22,686 nucleotides of DNA from NCBI GenBank assembly GCA_021806345.1, contig JAJZXP010000228.1, forward strand, positions 1 through 22,686. Reading direction: 5' to 3'. Origin of the DNA: Thermoplasmata archaeon. Lineage in GTDB: Archaea > Thermoplasmatota > Thermoplasmata > Thermoplasmatales > Thermoplasmataceae. Every line of letters starts with the position of its first letter. Position 1 is the first letter of the stretch. Of the stretch, positions 16,298 to 22,686 are shown in pieces. The notes beneath the pieces are model-generated. The model saw only the letters and a program-made list of their open reading frames with translations. It searched no databases and was not told the origin of the DNA. A program made the translations under genes and the position numbers.

Positions 16298-17055
16298 TAC
16301 TGTTCACCCCCTATTTTCCTGACTGAACTTTCCGTAAAGATAGTCAGTCTTCCGCCTACTCCGCCCGGTGCGAGTTTAGAAATGGGAATATTCTTGCTGT
16401 GTGACACATCCACCCCAGGAAGCGATTTAAAGGCTTTCATTGAGTCCGGGCTATCTGTTACAATGAGAATACTCTTTGGAGTCCTGTATGTTCTATTTCT
16501 CATTGTTCCCCTTCCTGACCTTATTTTTGTTTTTTCCTTGGCTCTCTCGATATCTTCCCAGAGGCCCATCGATTCAAGAAAATTCTTGGCTTCTCTTGTC
16601 TTTTCGATTTTGTTTATCTCGTCATCAACAACTATTGGAAATGATAATTCTTTCCCAAACTTATGTCCCCTTGCCTTTACAACATCTGACTTTGCGCACA
16701 GGGAGATTGCAGTTTTCCAGGCTGAAATTTTTTCTTTTTTGTTAATACTGAGAGCCATAACCTTGTTTGACCTTGGAGAATGAGGGCTTCTTCCTCCCTT
16801 CGTGCTTCCAAGCAGTACTGCTCTTGAACTTCCAGAGACCCTTGGCATTCTCGAGATGCCCATTCCAGGCCCAGATGTATGCCCCACCCTTCTTAGGCCT
16901 GCATTTGGAGAGGCCCCGTAGGATCTTCTGTTACTCAAACTTATAACTCTGAATGCCTTTTGGAGAAGGTCCAACCTTAATTCGGATTCAAAGACTTCAG
17001 GAAGTTCAATCTCTCCCTTCACTTCTCCGTTTAAATCATATATTGAAGTTTTCAT
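16297..17055 (-). CDS. rpl4: ribosomal protein uL4
   Basis: Large-subunit protein whose long basic loop reaches the exit tunnel. The loop lies at about residues 45-98, with the segments SYGASPNAGLRRVGHTSGPG and SSRAVLLGSTKGGRSPHSPR. The C-terminal domain has SILIVTDSPDSMKAFKSLPG and APGGVGGRLTIFTE. Length is 252 residues. The start follows the uL3 stop by two bases, and GGGTGA in the last uL3 codons serves as ribosome binding site. Confidence 0.97.
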   Translation of the reverse strand: MKTSIYDLNGEVKGEIELPEVFESELRLDLLQKAFRVISLSNRRSYGASPNAGLRRVGHTSGPGMGISRMPRVSGSSRAVLLGSTKGGRSPHSPRSNKVMALSINKKEKISAWKTAISLCAKSDVVKARGHKFGKELSFPIVVDDEINKIEKTREAKNFLESMGLWEDIERAKEKTKIRSGRGTMRNRTYRTPKSILIVTDSPDSMKAFKSLPGVDVSHSKNIPISKLAPGGVGGRLTIFTESSVRKIGGEQ

Positions 17056-17057
17056 TT

Positions 17058-18047
17058 CTAATCACCCTGCTTCGATTCTCTTGATATGTATGCAATTTCA
17101 AGATTTTCCACAGATTTACTTTTCTGCCTTGCCGGATCTCTGAACTTTACTAGTCTTTTAATTGGGCCGGGAACTGACCCGTGAATAAGGACATAATTTG
17201 TCCTTACAAGTCCATAATTGACAAACCCTCCCTTAACATTGATGTCATCCTGACCGTTACTTTGAGCGTATTTCAGTACTCTCATGTTTACTTGGGTTCT
17301 TTGATGGGATCCCATCTGCCCTGCCTGTGGCACCTGCCAACGAATCCAGTCTGGATGCCACGGACCGAGTGTTCCAATCATTCTCCTGTGGTTCCTGTTC
17401 TTTGTTGGTAGCAGTTTAACACCGAATCTTTCGACGTGACCGGTAAATCCCTTTCCCTTTGTTACTGAAATCACATCCACGAAATTTCCAGGTTTTGAAA
17501 AATCTGTAAACTCTATTTCCTTTCCCAGGTGATCTTCAGCGTATTTCATTCTTCCATCTATGTTTGAACCGCCTATTCTTGCCTCATAGACATCTGGAAC
17601 CTTCTTTGGTACTCCAGTTATTTTCCATGGCTGAAGCATCAGCATCACTCTCACTTCAGTGATTTCCTTTGGTACTTGATTTTCCTTTCTATTTTTTGGT
17701 TCTGTAATGACAGAGAATAACTCCTTATCCAGGTTCTCTGCCCACTTTTCATATATTACCTTTAACCCGTCTTCTGTTTCAGTATAACCCCTGATGCAAA
17801 CTATTTTTGCAGGAGGTACTTCAACCACTGTGGCCGCAGCCATAATATTTCGTCCAGCAGTTGTACTACTCTTTCTATAGTCAACCATTTCTATGTGTGT
17901 CATTCCTACCTTGTAGCCTGCGAAGGACTGTATCTTTGCGTTTCCCTCAATTTCAGGCCAACTTCTAATGGTAGACTTCAGACTTGGCTTGCGCTTCCTG
18001 TGGTAATATCCGATAGACCCTCTTCTAGGATTGTGTGGTGTTGCCAT
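17058..18047 (-). CDS. rpl3: ribosomal protein uL3, first gene of the cluster
   Basis: Large-subunit protein that reaches the peptidyl transferase centre. It shows KVGMTHIEMVDYRKSS, TKGKGFTGHVERFGVKLLPT, KNRNHRRMIGTLGPWHPDWI and WQVPQAGQMGSHQRTQVN, all archaeal/eukaryotic-type L3. Length is 329 residues. The ATG at 18047 has AGGTGA seven bases upstream and a leader of roughly 80-100 bases. It leads the cluster; no gene precedes it in the operon. Confidence 0.97.
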   Translation of the reverse strand: MATPHNPRRGSIGYYHRKRKPSLKSTIRSWPEIEGNAKIQSFAGYKVGMTHIEMVDYRKSSTTAGRNIMAAATVVEVPPAKIVCIRGYTETEDGLKVIYEKWAENLDKELFSVITEPKNRKENQVPKEITEVRVMLMLQPWKITGVPKKVPDVYEARIGGSNIDGRMKYAEDHLGKEIEFTDFSKPGNFVDVISVTKGKGFTGHVERFGVKLLPTKNRNHRRMIGTLGPWHPDWIRWQVPQAGQMGSHQRTQVNMRVLKYAQSNGQDDINVKGGFVNYGLVRTNYVLIHGSVPGPIKRLVKFRDPARQKSKSVENLEIAYISRESKQGD

Positions 18048-18152
18048 ATATTTTTCACCTTACCGTTACACCTGTATCGCATCAAGAAATATTGGTGCTT
18101 AACCGTGGATACTAATGCATTGCCACCAGTGTATGGTTTTTCTCTCAGATAG

Positions 18153-18170
18153 TATTTAACCGTATTTAAA
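18153..18170 (-). promoter_or_regulatory. rpl3: tandem TATA-like boxes of the ribosomal protein cluster
   Basis: On the minus strand the motifs TTTAAATA (18170 to 18163) and GTTAAATA (18160 to 18153) lie ten bases apart, within a 352-base gene-free stretch upstream of uL3. Either would place transcription start near 18130-18145, giving a leader of about 85-100 bases that ends in the AGGTGA ribosome binding site. Assignment is by sequence resemblance to archaeal TATA boxes only. Confidence 0.55.
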
Positions 18171-18188
18171 CATTTATTAACGTTCTCA

Positions 18189-18210
18189 GGGAATGTAGTA
18201 TTCCCCCTTT
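18189..18210. promoter_or_regulatory. GGGAAT inverted repeat followed by T-run upstream of rpl3 promoter
   Basis: GGGAAT (18189-18194) and ATTCCC (18200-18205) form a perfect 6-bp inverted repeat with a 5-base spacer. CC and a run of T follow on the plus strand. It lies about 20 bases upstream of the uL3 TATA-like boxes. It could be a regulator binding site or a plus-strand terminator that stops antisense transcription. No plus-strand gene is nearby, so the regulator reading is somewhat preferred. Confidence 0.3.
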
Positions 18211-18399
18211 TTACTAACTAAATTTTACTATGATATAGAATGATTGCCTCCGATTTCATCTTGAACTATTGATTCCCTTTCCTGTTTTTATTGGTTTCTA
18301 ATTCTGATGGGATGTACAGATCTGTATAATAAAATATCAGTAATACAAAATGGCACACCAGCCATATAGTTTATTTGCGAACCGGTGTAATGCGATCGT
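18211..18399. other. remainder of the gene-free region between rpl3 and the isochorismatase-like gene
   Basis: AT-rich DNA downstream of the isochorismatase-like gene and upstream of the rpl3 promoter. Apart from a perfect 12-base palindrome TACAGATCTGTA at 18315-18326, I see no coding frame, tRNA or repeat. It probably holds the 3' end signal of the isochorismatase transcript, but no clear terminator stands out. Confidence 0.4.
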
Positions 18400-18963
18400 T
18401 TATACATGTAAATCCTTATTCAGCTCTTTGCAGATTTCCTCTGTTTTTTTAATCAAGACTCCTTTAATTTCTAGATTTTTGTTGACTTCATTTATTATTT
18501 TCAACCCATCCTTATTATTTAGAAAAGAAGTGGTGTGAGCATCACCTGCAACGATTACTCTGAATTTCAGTCCAACAGCTTCCGCAGCTGTAGCCTGAAT
18601 GCAGTTCTCGCTTTCCATCCCACATATGATGAGTTTATCTATTCCTTCCCCTCTCAGCATCAATTCAAGATCTGTTTCCCTGAACGAATTTGGATATTCC
18701 TTGTGGATCACAGTTTCAGAATCTATCGAGAGAAATTGGTCGCATATTGTCCATGGCTCTGTGGCGGGATTGAGATTTCCCCTTTCCGGAGGCTCGCAGT
18801 GCTGTATCATAAACACCTTGTATCCATTTTCCCTTGCGCTTTCAAGTATTTTTCTTATATTATGGGAAACCTCTTCAACTCTAAACGGCAATGGTTCAGT
18901 TTCGAATAATCCTTTTTGTAAATCTATGCCCAGAACTGCAGTCGTTTTCATAAAAGTCTTCAT
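18400..18963 (-). CDS. isochorismatase-fold cysteine hydrolase
   Basis: Member of the isochorismatase/nicotinamidase superfamily, which hydrolyses amide or vinyl-ether bonds; the substrate is not predictable here. The catalytic triad is visible: Asp14 in LGIDLQKGLF, Lys88 in VIHKEYPNSF and Cys121 in GMESENCIQATA. Length is 187 residues, usual for the single-domain family. The start is either ATG at 18963 or an in-frame ATG four codons later (MKTTAVLGIDLQ); no strong ribosome binding site favours one. It lies 48 bases downstream of the GlcF-like gene and may be co-transcribed with it, but its own weak AT-rich promoter at 18990-19000 is also possible. Confidence 0.88.
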   Translation of the reverse strand: MKTFMKTTAVLGIDLQKGLFETEPLPFRVEEVSHNIRKILESARENGYKVFMIQHCEPPERGNLNPATEPWTICDQFLSIDSETVIHKEYPNSFRETDLELMLRGEGIDKLIICGMESENCIQATAAEAVGLKFRVIVAGDAHTTSFLNNKDGLKIINEVNKNLEIKGVLIKKTEEICKELNKDLHV

Positions 18964-19011
18964 AATTACTTAATTATTAAGGATTGTCTGTTTTATTCAA
19001 AGTATAGAAAA

Positions 19012-20265
19012 TCAACTCAGGGAAGCAAGATAAGTGCCTATATCTGTGGTTTTCCCGTGAAGATTGAGATTTACCTGACATATTGGACAGGCTGTAATTA
19101 TTTTTTTAGCACCAGTATCCTTTAACTGTTCCATTCTATTTTTGGAGATTTTTACTGCAAGATTGTTAAAAAGTAACTCATTCGGACCACCGCAGCACAT
19201 TGTCTTCTTTCCTGACCTTGGGGGCATCACAAGATTGCCTGTGTACTCAACGATGTCCAAGGGTTTATTGTATTCTGGATTTCTTAACACTAAATGGCAG
19301 GGCTCATGGAAAGTGACTGTCTCCTCCGATTTATGAAACTTCTCAGTATCTACAAGATCAAGGTAGTACACTACATCAAATGGAAAGACTCCTATTTCTA
19401 TGGGTATAACTCTTTTGAAAAGATCGTAGGTGTGCGGATCAATTACTACGATTTTCTTAATAGATTCTGATTTAAAATAATCAACCAGGAACGACACATA
19501 CTCCTTGAATTCTGTTTTGTATCCGAGATCATGAAGGAATGTTCCAGGATATGGTTCTTCTGACCGAAGATATTTAAGCTTTATACCACTTTTTTTGAGA
19601 AGTGCATAGATGTTCTTTAGATTGTTTTCCATCAGCCTTTGGGTTTCCCCGTTCTTCATCAATTTGAAGCCGTATGAGACATAGGGCCTCTTAGCTACTG
19701 CGCCCGCCATGAAATTTGACATTTTCCTGCCTAGCCATTTCTCGATTTTACCCAACCCTTCAGTGTAGGCCATCAACTGATACATATTGCCTGTGTAAAA
19801 CAGTGTATCTGATGAATCATCGAATTCAAGCCCCTCTGCCCATGAATCCAATTTATGTCTGATTCCAAGTGGATTTTTGTATTTCATCGTCAGCGAAACG
19901 ATCATTTTGGCGATCCCTTTCCCATCAATTTTCTTGAAAACATCGTTTGACGTAATGATCTCCCTCCCAAGCTGGCTAACCTCTCCTGCATTCACTCCTG
20001 CAGGACATACCTGAAGGCAGGCAAAACAGTCAAGACACGAATAGAAGGAGTTAAACGGTTCAATGGTTAATTCTTTTTTAAGTTTCATCTCATCCAGCAA
20101 TTTCTTTCCTATGTCCACCCTTCCCCTGGCTCCAATGGAAGAAATGAATCCAGAAGCTGGTAGAGTCGGGCATACTGACTCACAAAACCCACAGTTGATG
20201 CAGCTTTCTGTCTCCTTCTGCATTTTGTCCAATAATTCCATCGTGAGTTGTGAATACTCAGTCAA
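19012..20265 (-). CDS. glcF: GlcF-like Fe-S subunit of a 2-hydroxyacid dehydrogenase
   Basis: Probable electron-transfer partner of the adjacent GlcD-like flavoprotein. Two 4Fe-4S motifs, CINCGFCESVCP and CLDCFACLQVCP, are in the N-terminal quarter. The C-terminal half should carry two CCG domains. The second is intact: HEPCHL, CCGGPNE and CPICQ. The first has kept its frame but lost its ligands: FYTGN where FYPGC is usual, EEPYPG for EEPCCG, and DPHT for CPxC. The start is uncertain. I use TTG at 20265, which overlaps glcD by 8 bases with GAGG upstream. The frame extends to a TTG at 20301, and an ATG at 20241 lacks a ribosome binding site. Substrate could be glycolate, D-lactate or another 2-hydroxyacid. 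Confidence 0.85.
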   Translation of the reverse strand: MTEYSQLTMELLDKMQKETESCINCGFCESVCPTLPASGFISSIGARGRVDIGKKLLDEMKLKKELTIEPFNSFYSCLDCFACLQVCPAGVNAGEVSQLGREIITSNDVFKKIDGKGIAKMIVSLTMKYKNPLGIRHKLDSWAEGLEFDDSSDTLFYTGNMYQLMAYTEGLGKIEKWLGRKMSNFMAGAVAKRPYVSYGFKLMKNGETQRLMENNLKNIYALLKKSGIKLKYLRSEEPYPGTFLHDLGYKTEFKEYVSFLVDYFKSESIKKIVVIDPHTYDLFKRVIPIEIGVFPFDVVYYLDLVDTEKFHKSEETVTFHEPCHLVLRNPEYNKPLDIVEYTGNLVMPPRSGKKTMCCGGPNELLFNNLAVKISKNRMEQLKDTGAKKIITACPICQVNLNLHGKTTDIGTYLASLS

Positions 20266-21649
20266 AAATCTTCCCTCTGTTAAGTATTCCGTTCTTGTCA
20301 AATTGGCCCTTAATTCCCTTCATCAGATCCACTAAAGCCATTGAATTTCTTGCCTCTAACTCCATCAGCAGCAATTCCTTCTTTTCCAGTCCAATGCCGT
20401 GCTCAGCTGAAACTGATCCGAGATTTTCAATTGCAATACTCGCTAATTTAATCTGGAATTTGTTAACTCTTTCCATGTGGTCTCTGTTGGCCAGATCGGC
20501 GAATATATTTGCGTGTATGTTTCCATCACCAATGTGCCCGAAAAGCAGGCATTTAAGCTTCAGATCATGCAGTGATTGAGTTGCTTCCCTTATTGCTTTT
20601 GACAGATGAGATGGAGGGACTACAACATCACCTATGACAATATATTCCTCTTTCGAGTCCCTTAGGCCCAGTGATGATGAATAGAGCCCTTTTCTTGCCT
20701 CATACATTTTCTCCATTTCTTTCTTATCCCTGGTAATCCTCAATTCTATGGGATTGAATTTGTTTATAATTTCTGCAGCTTTATTTAATATTCTATCTAT
20801 GGATTCCCTGGTTGAAGCCATATCTACCATTAGCAGATACTGGGAACCTTCTGGATATTCCAGTCCCTTTGCTTTCTTCACAGATTGCAATGATAGTTCA
20901 TCCATGAACTCTGCTATGTATGGGATCAGTCCATTTTTCTTCAATTCGGTAACCGAATTGCACATACTTTCCAGATCTTGGAAATATGACAGTATCCTCC
21001 CGACCTCTTCGGGAATGGGCCATATCTTCAGATAAGCCTTGGTCACGATTGCCAGTGTGCCCTCATTTCCTGCCATTAAGGCTGTCAAGTCATATCCCTT
21101 GGTTCTCTTCAGTGTCCTTCCCCCGACTTCAACAATTGTTCCATCCGCAAGCACCAGTTCTAAACCGAGAATCCATTCCTTTGTTGTTCCATAACTGCAG
21201 GCCCTTAATCCTCCTGCATTGGTTGATATACTGCCTCCAACAGTTGCAGCCATTGAACTAGCCGGGTCTGGAGGGTAAAAGAAATTGGATTTTGCCAGAT
21301 GCCTGTTCAGATCATCCAGTTTTACACCGGGTTCGGCTACAACATATCCATCTTCCGTCCTTGTTTCTAGAATATTGTTCATTGCCGCCAGACTTAACAC
21401 AATAGTGTTTCCCTGAGGAACAGATGAACCTGTAAGCGATGAGCCTCCTGATCTGAGTGTTACACCAATATTGTTTTGATTGCAGAAGCTCAGTAGAGAA
21501 CTGACCTGATCTGTGTCTTCTGCTATGGCAACAGCCAGGGGGAGTTCTCCTTCAAAAAATGATGCATCCTTTAGGTATGGGATAAGATCTGTTTTTTCTG
21601 TTAATAATATACCTTTGAAAATTTTCTTAATGTCACTTATGACTGACAT
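20258..21649 (-). CDS. glcD: GlcD-like FAD-binding oxidoreductase (glycolate/D-lactate dehydrogenase type)
   Basis: Flavoprotein of the PCMH (vanillyl-alcohol oxidase) superfamily that oxidises a 2-hydroxyacid. The N-terminal FAD domain has VTLRSGGSSLTGSSVPQG (about 63-80), YPPDPASSMAATVGGSISTN (about 125-144) and AGGLRACSYGTTKEW. The C-terminal substrate domain has GHIGDGNIHANIF (from about 371) and SAEHGIGLEKK (from about 414), which carry conserved metal or substrate His residues. Length is 463 residues, normal for GlcD/DLD. The ATG at 21649 has no Shine-Dalgarno but a TATA-like box about 26 bases upstream, suggesting a leaderless mRNA. The exact substrate cannot be fixed from sequence. 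Confidence 0.9.
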   Translation of the reverse strand: MSVISDIKKIFKGILLTEKTDLIPYLKDASFFEGELPLAVAIAEDTDQVSSLLSFCNQNNIGVTLRSGGSSLTGSSVPQGNTIVLSLAAMNNILETRTEDGYVVAEPGVKLDDLNRHLAKSNFFYPPDPASSMAATVGGSISTNAGGLRACSYGTTKEWILGLELVLADGTIVEVGGRTLKRTKGYDLTALMAGNEGTLAIVTKAYLKIWPIPEEVGRILSYFQDLESMCNSVTELKKNGLIPYIAEFMDELSLQSVKKAKGLEYPEGSQYLLMVDMASTRESIDRILNKAAEIINKFNPIELRITRDKKEMEKMYEARKGLYSSSLGLRDSKEEYIVIGDVVVPPSHLSKAIREATQSLHDLKLKCLLFGHIGDGNIHANIFADLANRDHMERVNKFQIKLASIAIENLGSVSAEHGIGLEKKELLLMELEARNSMALVDLMKGIKGQFDKNGILNRGKIFD

Positions 21650-21670
21650 GGAAATGCAAAGACTTACTGA

Positions 21671-21682
21671 GTAATTTAACTT
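21671..21682 (-). promoter_or_regulatory. glcD: TATA-like box for a leaderless glcD transcript
   Basis: Minus-strand AGTTAAATTACT is centred about 26-27 bases before the glcD ATG, and no Shine-Dalgarno is present. That geometry is expected for leaderless archaeal transcripts, with transcription starting at or next to the ATG. Based on motif and spacing only. Confidence 0.45.
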
Positions 21683-21786
21683 TGCATGTGCTTATTCTTT
21701 TCTAATGCTCTATTAAAACCTGAGAGACCGGGAAAAATGATTAGCTCTAAAATTGTTTAGTGAATTGGTATCCTATTCCGGGATTT

Positions 21787-22372
21787 TTATTGGCGTAGAT
21801 TGGGATGGAAATTGCAAGAGCATCTCTCAGTTTTGTAATTCGTCCAATTTTGGTGAATCATTTCAACAAACTGTGAATCATTATTGTTTGAATGACCAAA
21901 TTTAATCTTACATATATTGTTGCTAATATGGATAATTCATGCATTAACTTGCGAAATACAAGAAGGAGTCCAGTTTGGATTTCTGGAGCACACTTCTACT
22001 CCTAAAGTAAAATAATATGAGTAGTTTCCCTTAAGTTGCATATCGTAGCAGAATATTACTGTAGTGCACGAATTCGAGAAGAAAAGAATACAACTGTAAG
22101 TTACTGATATATTTAGAAAATTCTCACTATTCCCTCTCGTTTAAATGGGGTGCAAAGTAAGATCTTGATTTGATGTTAGATTTAATTTATAATATTCTCA
22201 ATGGTTTCTGTATTCAGTTGCGATAAATGTGGAACAATCAACTTCCCTAATTGGTGGGTAAAACTGCGGCTCAGTTTCAAAGGAAAAGCTTAGTGCCAAT
22301 ACGATCAGTACTGAAATTATTGCTATTATTTTTTTTGTGGTTTCTTAATAATTCACTCATATTTGTTGCCAT
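21787..22372 (-). pseudogene. decayed gene for a small exported or membrane-anchored Cys-rich protein
   Basis: No family recognised. From ATG 22372 (GGGAG 8 bases upstream) the frame reads MATNMSELLRNHKK into a run of eight A (22336-22329). Removing one A joins it to a frame that continues as a hydrophobic segment (IIAIISVLIVLALSFSF) and then as polar sequence down to TAA at 21787-21789. In about 190 codons this frame has only three internal stops: TGA at 22198-22200, TAA at 22141-22143 and TGA at 21937-21939. The downstream part is rich in Asn, Ser, Thr, Tyr and Cys (about nine Cys) with several N-x-S/T sites (NLT, NIS, NYS, NWT twice). That looks like the extracellular part of a single-pass or signal-anchored protein. 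It is probably a pseudogene; errors in the sequence or slippage could explain the frameshift but not all stops. Confidence 0.4.
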
Positions 22373-22377
22373 ACATA

Positions 22378-22566
22378 TTACTCCCGTTTAATATTATAGC
22401 TATTTCCACTTGGCAAGGCATTTCCATTTATGGTTTGAAGCAATTTAGCCATTCCTCTATGGTACTCATATAGATTGTAAGATACTCCCAATTGAGCGTA
22501 AAAAGCAAACGAACTATTCTTTTCAATTATTTGGCATGTGTGATCATTGTTTATGTTTGCTGACAT
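22378..22566 (-). CDS. small ORF of unknown function upstream of the decayed exported-protein gene
   Basis: An open frame of up to 65 codons (62 from ATG 22566; a further ATG lies at 22575 inside a hairpin). The product has no recognised domain and is mixed polar and aromatic, with segments such as SSFAFYAQLGVSYNLYEYHR and a single Cys. Its last codons contain GGGAG, which would serve as ribosome binding site for the ATG at 22372. This suggests the two were translated as a pair. No good ribosome binding site precedes it, so coding status is uncertain. Confidence 0.25.
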   Translation of the reverse strand: MSANINNDHTCQIIEKNSSFAFYAQLGVSYNLYEYHRGMAKLLQTINGNALPSGNSYNIKRE

Positions 22567-22569
22567 ACT

Positions 22570-22590
22570 CTCCATCCCAAGGGATTGGAG
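22570..22590 (-). repeat. imperfect hairpin with bulged A, IS200/IS605-end-like
   Basis: On the minus strand CTCC-A-ATCC-CTTG-GGAT-GGAG folds into an 8-bp stem with a 4-base loop and one bulged A. Subterminal hairpins with a bulge are typical of IS200/IS605 element ends. It lies just downstream of the possible tnpB remnant. The structure is directly visible; the IS assignment is inference. Confidence 0.4.
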
Positions 22591-22593
22591 GTT

Positions 22594-22686
22594 CTAAGGT
22601 CGCTGTCGTTCATAGCGTTGCCTCTTTGTGGGTATCAGTGCTCCCCTTGCATACATCCCTGTCTATATGCAATCGATCTATGCCTT
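22594..22686 (-). pseudogene. possible decayed 3' end of an IS605-family tnpB
   Basis: At the window edge one minus-strand frame reads TGMYARGALIPTKRQRYERQ before a TAG at 22594-22596. This resembles the loosely conserved tail of TnpB proteins (AG-x-YARG-x-x-x-ST type). In-frame TAG codons at 22663 and 22678 show it is not an intact gene. The nearby hairpin supports the idea. The remnant is short, so the assignment is weak. Confidence 0.25.

Noticed and set aside
22201..22293. Plus-strand 30-codon frame with a CDKCG motif near the N-terminus, resembling a micro zinc-finger protein
   Set aside because: It is antisense to the hydrophobic-helix frame, has no Shine-Dalgarno or well-placed TATA box, and a single CxxC in 30 codons is weak evidence.
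1..22686. tRNA, rRNA, CRISPR arrays or intact transposons
   Set aside because: No cloverleaf, rRNA-like block, regularly spaced long repeats or intact transposase was seen on either strand.

Overview
The window reads as chromosomal DNA of a euryarchaeon, most likely a member of the Thermoplasmatales or a close relative. The large ribosomal protein cluster has archaeal composition and order (uL3-uL4-uL23-uL2-uS19-uL22-uS3-uL29-aIF1-Rnp1-uS17-uL14-uL24-eS4-uL5-uS14-uS8-uL6-eL32-eL19-uL18-uS5-uL30-uL15-SecY-AdkA-DUF106-Cmk-Cbf5). Start sites carry the Shine-Dalgarno core GGAGGTGA, and promoters show archaeal TATA-like boxes. The eL34 and eL14 genes that many archaea keep between adk and cbf5 have no room here. 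The eS4 N-terminus resembles Thermoplasma eS4 as I remember it. The order-level placement is an inference.

Layout, left to right. 1-1100 (+): 3' part of purF, cut by the window edge. 1115-18047 (-): an essentially gapless run of 30 genes, none separated by more than 11 bases and many overlapping. It holds 23 ribosomal proteins plus aIF1, RNase P protein Rnp1, SecY, adenylate kinase, the EMC3/YidC-like DUF106 protein, cytidylate kinase, the pseudouridine synthase Cbf5/TruB and a short Nop5-like protein. 18048-18399: leader and promoter region of this cluster, with two tandem TATA-like boxes and two inverted repeats. 18400-21649 (-): an isochorismatase-fold hydrolase, then a GlcF-like Fe-S protein and a GlcD-like flavoprotein that probably form a glycolate/D-lactate-type dehydrogenase. 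21650-22686: an AT-rich kilobase with no long intact ORF. It appears to hold a decayed exported-protein gene (one frameshift and three stops in an otherwise open frame), a small ORF of unknown function and a possible IS605-type remnant at the edge.

How the genes work together. The main cluster couples ribosome assembly (r-proteins), initiation (aIF1), tRNA maturation (Rnp1), membrane insertion (SecY, DUF106), nucleotide supply (AdkA, Cmk) and RNA-guided rRNA modification (Cbf5 for H/ACA, Nop5 for C/D). Shine-Dalgarno motifs lie inside the last codons of upstream genes, and ATGA or TAATG overlaps are frequent, so translational coupling is probably general. The GlcD/GlcF pair would oxidise a 2-hydroxyacid and pass electrons through two 4Fe-4S clusters to a membrane acceptor; its first CCG domain has lost its cysteines.

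Most unusual points: the near-open decayed reading frame at 21787-22372, the cysteine-less CCG domain in the GlcF-like protein, the two-helix N-terminal extension of SecY, the highly acidic tail of uL24 that also encodes the eS4 ribosome binding site, and the shortened Nop5 joined to Cbf5.
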